Below are positions 25,749 through 34,642 of a DNA stretch of 64,000 nt, one piece after another. The stretch lies in IMG/VR virus record IMGVR_UViG_3300042453_003699, positions 1 to 64,000 of that record. One strand, written 5' to 3'. Every line of letters begins with the position of its first letter. The first letter of the stretch is position 1. The stretch is from a virus. Made by a program: the position numbers and the translations under genes. A model generated the notes under the pieces. The model worked only from the letters and a program-made list of their open reading frames with translations, was not told the DNA's origin and did no database searches.

Positions 25749-26903
25749 ATGGCAAACATAAACATTCAAACTTCGGAACAAAACAGTTTAAGGGGTGTTT
25801 CAAATTCCATCAGCTTTTTCCCAGTAGGGAACTCTCTGGTAATGAGCATTCCAGAGGGTCAGCGTGTATTTTTTGAACAGGGTAGACCTTCTCTTTTTCC
25901 AAAAAGCTCCTCTGGGGATTATTCTGGGGGCGGGTCGGTTTTCTTCAACTTTGTAAACGGAGAGGTTTCCGGCAAAGATGAGTCTTCCGATAACTTCATA
26001 CCTTCAATTCCCGCGACGGGTCAGTTTCGTGCGATTACTTTCGCTCTGGATCAAAACAGCGAACTCGTCTCGTTTTCTGGAACATCCGGCACGCAGGTTC
26101 AAGTAACTGATGGTGTTCTAAGTTCTGATCCTGTGTACTTGGGCACTCAGCCGATACAAACCACGAAACTTTTTACTGTCGTCCTGAGTTCCACGGACGG
26201 TGTATCCCTAAACGATATAGACGAGGGGCTCATCTTCTCATATCTCAACTCGCTTAGTTCTAATCCTGTGTCCGAGGAGATTTCCTACACGGGGCAATCT
26301 CTTACCGTAAAAGAAGCAGTCTTGAACGATCTGTTTGTAGGGGCAACGAGCTACCAAACATCAAGAACATCTCTCAAAGCAGGGGACGCAGTAGTAATTG
26401 AGCGAACAGTAGGTCTGGCTCTTGAGGAGTACCCTGTCACTATCACTGGGGTTACTAATGGAGCTACCAACGATACGGTTTCTTTCTCACCTGCTCTGGT
26501 TTCACAGCACATCTTGGAGTTGAAGCCCTCTGTCAGAGTGGAATCACCCACGGCGTATAATCTCAATAGGGCTCTGTTCCAAAGGAACAAAAGGTTGGTT
26601 TTTGATTCGGGTTGGATTCAGGTTGTCCTTAATTCAAACGGAATCGTACAAACCAATATCCCTGACCCATTGAGCGTGGTCCCGCTTGTTGTTTGGAACA
26701 GTACGAAAGATAGTTCAAATGTGACTGTTTTACTCAACAGCTTTAGATCAAGCACCTCTAAAATAGGGGTACAGCTTTTTCCAGAAGGTGGGGGGCAGGG
26801 GACGATCTCCTACCACATCGGGGCTAACGGTGTTTTCTACAACTTTGAAACTTCCTCACTGGTCTTGGGGGGCTTTATCAGAATTTTCTTGAGGGAGATT
26901 TGA
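25749..26903 (+). CDS. Tail fibre-like protein, paralogue 2 of 3
   Basis: 384 aa, beta-rich. Same order of domains as its neighbours: MANINIQTSEQNSL start, FPKSSSGDYSGGGSVFFNF, central SLKAGDAVVIERT, then FDSGWIQVVLNS and a final GGFIRIFLREI. It starts immediately after the previous stop. Divergence from paralogue 1 is substantial, so the copies are not recent. Confidence 0.65.
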   Translation: MANINIQTSEQNSLRGVSNSISFFPVGNSLVMSIPEGQRVFFEQGRPSLFPKSSSGDYSGGGSVFFNFVNGEVSGKDESSDNFIPSIPATGQFRAITFALDQNSELVSFSGTSGTQVQVTDGVLSSDPVYLGTQPIQTTKLFTVVLSSTDGVSLNDIDEGLIFSYLNSLSSNPVSEEISYTGQSLTVKEAVLNDLFVGATSYQTSRTSLKAGDAVVIERTVGLALEEYPVTITGVTNGATNDTVSFSPALVSQHILELKPSVRVESPTAYNLNRALFQRNKRLVFDSGWIQVVLNSNGIVQTNIPDPLSVVPLVVWNSTKDSSNVTVLLNSFRSSTSKIGVQLFPEGGGQGTISYHIGANGVFYNFETSSLVLGGFIRIFLREI

Positions 26904-26904
26904 G

Positions 26905-29900
26905 ATGTCAAATATCAGAATTTTAAGCGCACAGAACTTCTCCTCTTCTGATGACTCACGGCTGTCTCTGTCCTTGATCGGCAAATCTACGGTCAGCTTG
27001 TCTCCAAGCCGAAGTGTTTCTTCAGACGGAACGGTAAAAGTCTCAAGACTCAGCCTGAACAAAGTATCCAAGTTCCCAAGGGATATGTCCGAGAATTTCC
27101 TAAATCTTGAGACTCGCATCGACTTTCAAGAGGGCTTGATTTCTGGGGGTTATCAAATTGAGAAAAGTTTCAACTTCGTAATTCCTGATACAAACAAGGC
27201 AGTTTGTATTTCGATACAAATAGACGAAGACGATCGAATCAAGTTTGTCTATGGCAACGAAGACACCCTGACTAATTGCAGGACAGCGGCTAAGAACGCG
27301 GACACTTCAAATGGTTTAGTGAAATACGATTCCTCCTGCGCTCTCATCTGGATTGTTGTGGTAAACTCGATTGACGGGACCACTCTTGAAAACATCACCG
27401 ATCAAGACCTTTTTGACATGAGGGTTTTTACAAACACCTCTGATGTTTCAACAAAAAACCTTCAGCATAAAGACAATCAAGAGACCACAGGTCCAGTTCA
27501 TTTCATCTTGGAAGATGTCGCTTCAGGTGAAAACGACTTGTTGGTAGCGGGGTCTGTGTCTTTTGATACGGACGAAGTTTTTATTTTGAAGAGTCGTAAC
27601 AGCCAGACCTCAACTGTGATTGAAGGTAGTCTGATTGACCTCACTAATGGGTCGTACAGTGTTCGTCCGGTTTCAGAATCATCCTCCTCCAAGGCTCTGA
27701 GAAAGAGCAGTGGCGCGGATTGGGCTTTGGGTGTTGACTACAGTTATGGGAACAACCTCAAAACCGTTCCCGCAGTCGGCGATAAACTTTACGGCTCCAG
27801 TAGCGGGATCACCCTTTACAATGACTTCAACGGTCAGTCCGGCGGGTACGGAAGCCGAGAGTTATCTGAAATACTACCTGACCTACAGGTTTTTGCTCGG
27901 GATCTCAGCTCTTATGCTTCCTACACACCTTTGAATCGAGAGGTGGCGATCGACCCAGAAAGAGGAATTCTAAAGTTTGGGTCTGACCTCTACATGGGAG
28001 ACGGCAGAGACGGAAATCTAATTCTTTCTAGTCCTTCCATTTTCAACCTAAACGACCCTATCGGTGGAATCACCTACTGCCGTTCAAGGAAAGTGACCAA
28101 CAAGGTCAAAAAACTTGATCGGGTGATTGAATACTCAGGGGCAGACTTAGCCTTGAACTCAGGGGACATTGTTGTCATCTATACGGGTCAAGTATCTTCC
28201 CTTTCGTCGAGCGTGGGTAATTACAGCGTACTCAAGGTAGACTCCGCAACGGCGAATGAAATCACGGTCTCTGAAAATATATCTCACAACCAGATTGGAG
28301 CTTCCTTCGATTTTGATGGCGAGTCCGATTTGGTCTTTGTGATGACCGTGCCTCAGTTCAACAATGTTACGGTTTCCGCAGGGGCAACTCTTACCTGTAG
28401 TGCTTACTCAGACACAGACGGTTTTGGTATCCTGAGCTTTTTTGCTAAAGGAACCGTTCAAACCCAAGGAACTGGAATCATCTCAGCCGATGGTAAGGGC
28501 TACAGAGGTGGTACAGTTCATGGTGGGGCGGGAGAAGGCTACTTACTATCTAGTTGGAATCAAATCAGGTCTAACTCAACCGACACCGGAGGAGCAGGTG
28601 GAACTTTCGGTCTTGATGGGGTTGATGGGGAAGTAGGTGGTTCTGACGGTTCTGGGTCTTTCCAAGCGATTGCCGGAAACGGCGGGGGTTCCGGCGGAAA
28701 CGGCGGAGGCTCCGGCGGAGGAGGCGGTTACTCAGCTCTCGGTCAAACCGGAGGCTCAGGCGGTGTGGCAGGAGCCGGAGGAGGCGGAGGGGGAGCTACC
28801 TCTATTGCACCATCTCTTCCTTCAGGAACATCGTCTGACGGCGGACAAGGGGATTCAGGTTCAGGGTCATTCTCGGGCGCTAACGGTGGTGTTGGGGGAT
28901 TTGGATTTACCGCAGGTTATAGCGCATCTGGCGGATCAGGGGGCGGTCTAGCGAATGCTTCCTCGTTGGGCGGGTCTGGGGGTAATTCCGAAGGTTCCGT
29001 TGATGTTGTTTCGGCTTTGTTTGGAGGGGGAGGCGGAGCCGCTGGTAAAGGCGGCGACGGAGGAGACGGTGCTTCGGCAGGGGGAGTGTCAGATAGTTCG
29101 GCAGGGGCATCAGGAGGAGGCAACACGGCGGGCTCTGGATCTTCCGGCGTAAGCTCAGGCGGGAATGGCGGGGGCTTGGTCTTGATCTTTGCCGATACAA
29201 CTTCAAACCTTCGTGTTAGCTCGCGTGGATTATCAGGTCTTGCGGGCGCGGCGGGCATCTTGGGCGGTAGCGCAGGTAATGGAAGCGTCTCTGGGACGAT
29301 GTTTCCTCTAAGTGGATTAGGGGAAGGCGGACACGGCGCGGGTGGCTCGTCAGGAGCAGGGGGCGGTGGGGGCGGTGGCGCAGGAGGCACGATACTGCTT
29401 TTTGTTAGGGACTCGTCTTCTGTCAATTTCATAAATGCTACTGGAGCGTCGGGAGGCGCAGGGGGTAGTTTAGCCTCGTCTGCCTCCGCAGGTACAGGCG
29501 CTATCAACGGATTTGCTTCCGCAGGTGGCGGTGGCGCGGGAGGGGCGGGAACCGCAGGTTCCTCTGGAGGCTTGGGGGCGGACGGTCGCATCCGGCTCAA
29601 CTATTTTTGGTACTCGGGGGCATACCCATCCGCCGGATCTGGCGCTTCTGCGTGGTCTGTTTCAACCCCGACTGGATTTTTGGGCAAGATCAAACGGGTC
29701 GATGAAAGCAGATACATTCGGGCATCTTACAACTTCTACGACGAGAACACAGACTTTGACTCAAAGTCCGAAGTGTGTGCTTTTGATTCGTTAGCGACAG
29801 AAAATTACGGGGCTATCGTAGCTTCTCGCTTAACCTTGAAAGCCCCTCTCAAGCTATCCCACAGTCTTTCTGACGGAGCGTGTATCGTTAGGAAAAAACA

Positions 29901-30258
29901 ATCCATGCCCGTGGATCGCTTGTTGAACCGCTATCCAAACAGAATACTTTTTGACAGCGGTCTTCTCGCGGCGAGCGTAGGTACGCAGGTGAATGGTTTG
30001 AAGCACGGCGTAAAACTAAGTCCTTCCCAATACACTCCGCTTATCTATGTCTACCCTGCAACTTTTACCAACTATCTGGACTCTGCGCCGTTCTTCAATG
30101 ACCGATTTGTGAATGGTTCCGAAGTGGTGGGGGTCTACCTCGAAGTGGAAGAAACCACTTTGTCGTACACGATAGGTCATAGCGCAATATACTATTTGTT
30201 GGAAGAGAACATCAATCTTACCAATGGGTTCATCCGTATAATTTTTGTGAGGAACTGA
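26905..30258 (+). CDS. Large glycine-rich tail adhesin, paralogue 3 of 3
   Basis: 1117 aa. It keeps the N-terminal (FPRDMSENFLNLETRIDF) and C-terminal (FDSGLLAASVG...GFIRIIFVRN) domains of its two neighbours but carries a huge insert. Residues about 530-900 (28500-29600) are dominated by GGxGG, GSGG and GGGG runs with few bulky residues, as in polyglycine-II adhesins such as phage S16 gp38. It probably binds the host surface and sets host range. The opposite strand of this stretch reads as an open proline-rich frame, which is only a composition effect. Confidence 0.75.
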   Translation: MSNIRILSAQNFSSSDDSRLSLSLIGKSTVSLSPSRSVSSDGTVKVSRLSLNKVSKFPRDMSENFLNLETRIDFQEGLISGGYQIEKSFNFVIPDTNKAVCISIQIDEDDRIKFVYGNEDTLTNCRTAAKNADTSNGLVKYDSSCALIWIVVVNSIDGTTLENITDQDLFDMRVFTNTSDVSTKNLQHKDNQETTGPVHFILEDVASGENDLLVAGSVSFDTDEVFILKSRNSQTSTVIEGSLIDLTNGSYSVRPVSESSSSKALRKSSGADWALGVDYSYGNNLKTVPAVGDKLYGSSSGITLYNDFNGQSGGYGSRELSEILPDLQVFARDLSSYASYTPLNREVAIDPERGILKFGSDLYMGDGRDGNLILSSPSIFNLNDPIGGITYCRSRKVTNKVKKLDRVIEYSGADLALNSGDIVVIYTGQVSSLSSSVGNYSVLKVDSATANEITVSENISHNQIGASFDFDGESDLVFVMTVPQFNNVTVSAGATLTCSAYSDTDGFGILSFFAKGTVQTQGTGIISADGKGYRGGTVHGGAGEGYLLSSWNQIRSNSTDTGGAGGTFGLDGVDGEVGGSDGSGSFQAIAGNGGGSGGNGGGSGGGGGYSALGQTGGSGGVAGAGGGGGGATSIAPSLPSGTSSDGGQGDSGSGSFSGANGGVGGFGFTAGYSASGGSGGGLANASSLGGSGGNSEGSVDVVSALFGGGGGAAGKGGDGGDGASAGGVSDSSAGASGGGNTAGSGSSGVSSGGNGGGLVLIFADTTSNLRVSSRGLSGLAGAAGILGGSAGNGSVSGTMFPLSGLGEGGHGAGGSSGAGGGGGGGAGGTILLFVRDSSSVNFINATGASGGAGGSLASSASAGTGAINGFASAGGGGAGGAGTAGSSGGLGADGRIRLNYFWYSGAYPSAGSGASAWSVSTPTGFLGKIKRVDESRYIRASYNFYDENTDFDSKSEVCAFDSLATENYGAIVASRLTLKAPLKLSHSLSDGACIVRKKQSMPVDRLLNRYPNRILFDSGLLAASVGTQVNGLKHGVKLSPSQYTPLIYVYPATFTNYLDSAPFFNDRFVNGSEVVGVYLEVEETTLSYTIGHSAIYYLLEENINLTNGFIRIIFVRN

Positions 30259-30446
30259 TGTCCAACGAATGGAAAAAAGATCATCCTAAAATTCTGAACA
30301 AGCTGGAGGGGATACTCTTCCAAACCTCTTGGCTCATGGAGCAAGAGCTTAAAAAACAGGAAAAGAAACTCAAGCAGGTTAAGGCTGTTCTTGAACAGAG
30401 CTTGAAGAATGAGGCGGAATGTCGAGCACGAACTGGGAAGAAATAG
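30258..30446 (+). CDS. Small coiled-coil protein
   Basis: 62 aa, almost entirely one charged helix (WLMEQELKKQEKKLKQVKAV). Its ATG overlaps the previous stop (TGATG), and its end overlaps the next gene by 28 bases. Possibly a fibre chaperone or small baseplate part; unrecognised. Confidence 0.6.
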   Translation: MSNEWKKDHPKILNKLEGILFQTSWLMEQELKKQEKKLKQVKAVLEQSLKNEAECRARTGKK

Positions 30447-32890
30447 CAGGAGGATTCCTGTTTGGAAAAGTATTCTCTCCCCTTGAAAGCCTAGCGACAG
30501 GCATTCAAAAGATACTCGCGCCCATCAATACTATCCTTGGCGTTTTAAGGTCGATCCTAAAAATCATCCGAGTTTTCCTGATCGAGACCACTTCGATCAT
30601 CCTTGCTTTGATAAAAACGCTAGTCAAGCAGATCACGGATTTCATACGAAGCATAGCTAACGCGGGGATTTATTGGTTACTGATCGCCCCAGACAACACA
30701 AGCACCAAGTCGTTTTTTGAAACAGGTCGCGGTGGCTTTGACGGCTTTGTGAACAAGATCATCAACAGTTTGGATGACAGTGCTGATCCGCTTCGCCCCC
30801 AGTTTTCAGAAGCAGAAAAAGTCGGCGGTGTTGCTCTCGCTTTAAGCAGTGGGAACATCATGCAAGCGATGAATTTTCTCAGCCTAATTAGTCAGGCTTT
30901 TACAAGAACTTTCGACAAGATTTACCCTGCTCTGAGTATTACGGGGTTTTCTGGAAACAGCGCAAATGTGATTCAGTTCAAGCGCCCTTCTCTGCCCACG
31001 ACCTTCTTCACGAATGTTAAGTTCATATTGGAGAGGTCAACTCAATCAGGTGGTGAGGAGCAAGCCTTTGCCGCTCAAAGATCCGCTACGAATAATGTGG
31101 TGGGACAGGACTTGACCGAAACCCGAGTAGATGACCAAAGAAATAGTCAGACAATAGCAAAGTGGATCACGGTGAAAACCGTAGAGTATAACAATCAGCT
31201 TGTTGCGCCTGAGCAGATATTGTTTATTGACCAAAACACTTCAGGTCTTGCTCCCCACTTGGTGAAGTTTGATCTTAGTAAACAAGCTCAATCCCAAGCG
31301 TTTTTTACAAATGTGAGCACCGAGAGTCGCGGGGCTTTTATTTCATCTGTCAGAAATCTTGGCTCCCTTGGACCTAAGACCTTCGATATGTTCACCACGA
31401 ACATCGCCGGATTTCCTTTAGTTGCCCCCACACTTGCGACCATATCTCAAATAGAGACCACGATCCAACGATCGGCGATGTCAGACACATTCAAGTCGAA
31501 ACTTATGGGACAGGCGTATATTGACTTCAGGATCAATGGAGTCCCTATCCCCTTTAAGACAAAATACACGGGCTCCGACATATCTACAGCACCCGACTAC
31601 TATGTAACTGATGTCACAGACACTAGAATTACTTTGAACAAGCCCGTTCCTATTGGCTCCACGATTGAACTTTACACCTATGTAATGGCATCGTCAGCCG
31701 ACATATTGGTTTTGCGGGAATTCAACGCAGGTCACTCCGTCCGTATTCCCTTCACTGGGGTCAATCTTGGGGGCGGTTACACTTCGATAGAGCTAAACAG
31801 TAATACGGGGTCTGCCGACAAGCCGTTGCTACAAAACGGTCAGCCCTATTTTTACAGACTACGCATCGAAGCTAATGGGTTCACTAGAGACGGTATCAAC
31901 GGCGGTGTTTCAAACGAGATTAGACTCGTACCCAAGCAAGCGTTTGCTCCGAATCAGACTCCTGCCTTTTGCATGAGCGGTAAGCAGGGTCCGTTTATCA
32001 TCCAACCCGGCGAAAACATCCTTCATTTAGAATTATCGAACGGTAAGAAGTACGCGGTAAGCCTTCCCATTTCAAAAAGAAATGTGTTTGCTCAAACCTC
32101 TACAGAGTTCAACAACAACTTCGGTTTGATTATCAGTGACAAGTTCAGTGGAAGAGCGACTACAGCTCTTTTAAGTGACACTCTCGAAGCCGCCATCGAA
32201 AAGTCCAGAAGAGGGGTAAACGGTTTAACCTTCGATTATGTGGATGGTGCGGGCAATCGTGTGCTGATTCTACCCGGCGACTACATACCGATTGATATTG
32301 AAGAGGTGATCTCCGAGATACAAACCCAAATCGGCGACCCCTCCGTTCTAGTAAGGGCTCACAACGGCAGAGTTTTGATTCAAGACGCTTCCAACACGGC
32401 TTCGGGTAGTATGGTTAAATTTTTGAGAGACTGCCCGTCCCTTGGATTTAGCACTGGGATTTGCATGAATGTCATCAAGCCGACACCTCCTGACTGGGCT
32501 CGTGCGGCTGTAAAAGATTTATTCCCGCAGATCAATCAAGTCGCAGACCTAATTGATGCTTTTACCAACAATGTTCTTAGTTCCGCAGAATCGGCGGTAA
32601 AAGCCATCGTTGATTTTATCGACTTGTTGGACGCAAAGATAAAGTCGATTCAAGATTTCATCACAAGAATCAACTCCCTTTTGGATGTCGTCAAGAATCT
32701 CAAGCTAGAGCTACCAAATATGTACAAGTTGGAGATCCCTCTACAGAACGGTACGAGCGGTCTTCGCAGTTTCATTGAATCGGCTATTCGACCAACTTCT
32801 AGTTCTTCTGACTACACAGTAGGGATTGTTCTCGTTTCAGGGGGGAAGGGATCAGGAACCATTGTTCCGATCCTGCACGCGATTATATGA
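30419..32890 (+). CDS. Large baseplate/tail protein with hydrophobic helices
   Basis: 823 aa, not recognised as a named family. The N-terminus has hydrophobic or amphipathic helices (GVLRSILKIIRVFLIETTSIILALIKTL), the centre is beta-rich with an Fn3-like segment (YFYRLRIEANGFTRDGINGG), and a C-terminal helical region (VADLIDAFTNNVLSSAESAV) follows. Hydrophobic ends may be buried in the tail hub or act on membrane. GAGG lies before the ATG. Overlaps the next gene by four bases. Confidence 0.6.
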   Translation: MSSTNWEEIAGGFLFGKVFSPLESLATGIQKILAPINTILGVLRSILKIIRVFLIETTSIILALIKTLVKQITDFIRSIANAGIYWLLIAPDNTSTKSFFETGRGGFDGFVNKIINSLDDSADPLRPQFSEAEKVGGVALALSSGNIMQAMNFLSLISQAFTRTFDKIYPALSITGFSGNSANVIQFKRPSLPTTFFTNVKFILERSTQSGGEEQAFAAQRSATNNVVGQDLTETRVDDQRNSQTIAKWITVKTVEYNNQLVAPEQILFIDQNTSGLAPHLVKFDLSKQAQSQAFFTNVSTESRGAFISSVRNLGSLGPKTFDMFTTNIAGFPLVAPTLATISQIETTIQRSAMSDTFKSKLMGQAYIDFRINGVPIPFKTKYTGSDISTAPDYYVTDVTDTRITLNKPVPIGSTIELYTYVMASSADILVLREFNAGHSVRIPFTGVNLGGGYTSIELNSNTGSADKPLLQNGQPYFYRLRIEANGFTRDGINGGVSNEIRLVPKQAFAPNQTPAFCMSGKQGPFIIQPGENILHLELSNGKKYAVSLPISKRNVFAQTSTEFNNNFGLIISDKFSGRATTALLSDTLEAAIEKSRRGVNGLTFDYVDGAGNRVLILPGDYIPIDIEEVISEIQTQIGDPSVLVRAHNGRVLIQDASNTASGSMVKFLRDCPSLGFSTGICMNVIKPTPPDWARAAVKDLFPQINQVADLIDAFTNNVLSSAESAVKAIVDFIDLLDAKIKSIQDFITRINSLLDVVKNLKLELPNMYKLEIPLQNGTSGLRSFIESAIRPTSSSSDYTVGIVLVSGGKGSGTIVPILHAII

Positions 32891-33348
32891 GCAGATTTAA
32901 TTTTCTAGGTCACCCCACAAAAGATCAGATTGACGACTTGATGGAGTATTTGGATGTCAAATACAAGCTCATCGGTCAGCAAAAAGAGGCGCTTCAACAC
33001 GAACTCAACAATCTTCAAGCCGTTTTAGGAAAACTCCTAAAAGCGGAAGCGAAACTGGCATCTCAGACCAACAAGAAACCTGCTCATTTTGCTCTTGTCT
33101 CCTACATCAAAGCCCCTGTCATAAATGAGGACAAGACTTACTTTGATACCCACCGATACGCCTCAATCGAGACGGGTGCGGTCGTAGACTCTTTGCTGAG
33201 ACCTTGGGTGGACCATGTGAAAAGAGATCAGGAAGACCTCGACTACAAGATACGAAAGGTTAAGTATTTGATCGAGCAGAGAAGCCAACAGATTCAAATA
33301 CTGACTCAACTAGAAAGCGAGCTTAGGGACAAAGATGCAAACGAGTAA
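32887..33348 (+). CDS. Coiled-coil tail-operon protein
   Basis: 153 aa. Two long heptad-rich helices (KYKLIGQQKEALQHELNNLQ and IRKVKYLIEQRSQQIQILTQ) flank a short beta segment (PAHFALVSYIKAPVINED). A helical hairpin with a head domain is likely. Coupled on both sides. Function unknown beyond the tail context. Confidence 0.6.
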   Translation: MSRFNFLGHPTKDQIDDLMEYLDVKYKLIGQQKEALQHELNNLQAVLGKLLKAEAKLASQTNKKPAHFALVSYIKAPVINEDKTYFDTHRYASIETGAVVDSLLRPWVDHVKRDQEDLDYKIRKVKYLIEQRSQQIQILTQLESELRDKDANE

Positions 33349-33877
33349 GTTACAAGAAGTCCTTATCGCTATGGCGGACAACCTACGAGGTTATCCGAAC
33401 ATCAATCGCGAGGCATTTACCACGCTTGAGCGAGAGCTTCAGCAATCTTGGAACTACACTTATGGGCTAAAGTCGGTCTACTCTGATCGCAATTATGTGT
33501 TCAATGGGTGGGGTTCAGCTCCAGATGGTCTAGTAGTGGAACTTGTCGTTTTAGCTGTTCATGGAACGATGCTTTCCTCGACCGTAAAAAATGACGGACC
33601 ACAATCCAAAAATGAAATCATACTCTTGAATAAATCTTGGGTTCCGCCAGAGGCGAATGATCTCCAAAACACATCTAAAACCATTACGATGACGCTGAAC
33701 ACTCAAAAGAACCGTAACAAAAAGGTGACGATGAATAAGGATACTTTCATCCGAGCGCCGGGCGTTTTCATCGTCAATGAGCCTTTGATAGAGGAGATTA
33801 CGGATATTTGGCAGGGCATCACCAATCCAATAAGTAGCTCACCAATTTTAACCTATAAGTACGAGAAGAAAAAATGA
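33335..33877 (+). CDS. Hypothetical tail-operon protein
   Basis: 180 aa, not recognised. Contains LERELQQSWNYTYGLKSVY, a hydrophobic strand (GLVVELVVLAVHGTML) and a basic strand-rich C-terminal half (TITMTLNTQKNRNKKVTM). Start is within the last codons of the previous gene; end overlaps the next start by four bases. Confidence 0.55.
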   Translation: MQTSKLQEVLIAMADNLRGYPNINREAFTTLERELQQSWNYTYGLKSVYSDRNYVFNGWGSAPDGLVVELVVLAVHGTMLSSTVKNDGPQSKNEIILLNKSWVPPEANDLQNTSKTITMTLNTQKNRNKKVTMNKDTFIRAPGVFIVNEPLIEEITDIWQGITNPISSSPILTYKYEKKK

Positions 33878-34641
33878 GTACAGAGGTTAAGATTGAGACA
33901 TTATGTGACCACAAGATCGTTGAGGATCTAGCGTTCCTTGAAGCGGATCGTAGAACTATATCTATTCCTAGAAGAGTAGCTGTAAGCAAAAGTCTGAAAC
34001 TGAAGAGAAACGGATTCTTGATTTCACCCGATAGTCCCGAGTTTGGGTTCATCGTGGAAGAGTTAGAGCCGGGCATCAAGAAAGTCCTCTTCAAGAAACC
34101 GTTGAAGTCTCAAGACGACTTCTTTGAATTGACCTACATCACTGTGGCGGAGGATTGCCCCAAGTGTGACGGAACTTCATTCCATTTTGATTTTGCGATT
34201 GATGAGCTTGGGCGTGCGGTTGTCATCCAAGGTGAAGAAAAACTAACACAGGATGTCGTCAAAGGGACTTTAACGATCAAGGGAACAAACCCCTATCACC
34301 CTTGGTACGGCACGATCTTGAACACCCTAATAGGATCAAAGATTGCGGACTTCGAGAAGCTAAAGCTCCTTATCTCCCAAGACATTCAAGAATTGTTTAG
34401 TAATATCAAGGATTTACAGATACAACAATCCGAAGTTCAGGAGATTGCCGACAAGGAACGAATCGAACAGCTTATCTCGATTCAGAGCGCCCGCCCAGAC
34501 CCCTCGAACCCATCCCTCGTTACTGTTTCGATAACTTACAGGAATAGGGCAGGAAACATCCGAGAAATCCAACGCGTACTCGACAGAAATACGGCGAGGG
34601 TGTTCGGGACTGCCCAAGATCGCCTGAAGGGTTACAAGTGA
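33874..34641 (+). CDS. Baseplate-associated protein
   Basis: 255 aa. The N-terminal half is beta-rich, and a CPKCDGT pair may bind metal. GTNPYHPWYGTIL in the middle recurs in phage baseplate wedge proteins. The rest is helical with a final strand pair ending in RNREIQ-like sequence. Just upstream of the J-like gene, as expected of a wedge partner. Only one CxxC is present, so zinc binding would need partner residues. Confidence 0.55.
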   Translation: MSTEVKIETLCDHKIVEDLAFLEADRRTISIPRRVAVSKSLKLKRNGFLISPDSPEFGFIVEELEPGIKKVLFKKPLKSQDDFFELTYITVAEDCPKCDGTSFHFDFAIDELGRAVVIQGEEKLTQDVVKGTLTIKGTNPYHPWYGTILNTLIGSKIADFEKLKLLISQDIQELFSNIKDLQIQQSEVQEIADKERIEQLISIQSARPDPSNPSLVTVSITYRNRAGNIREIQRVLDRNTARVFGTAQDRLKGYK

Positions 34642-34642
34642 T

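Noticed and set aside
28917-29600. Long proline-rich reading frame on the minus strand
   Set aside because: It is the reverse complement of the glycine-rich adhesin codons; GGN codons read as proline or alanine. No ribosome site and no sensible fold.
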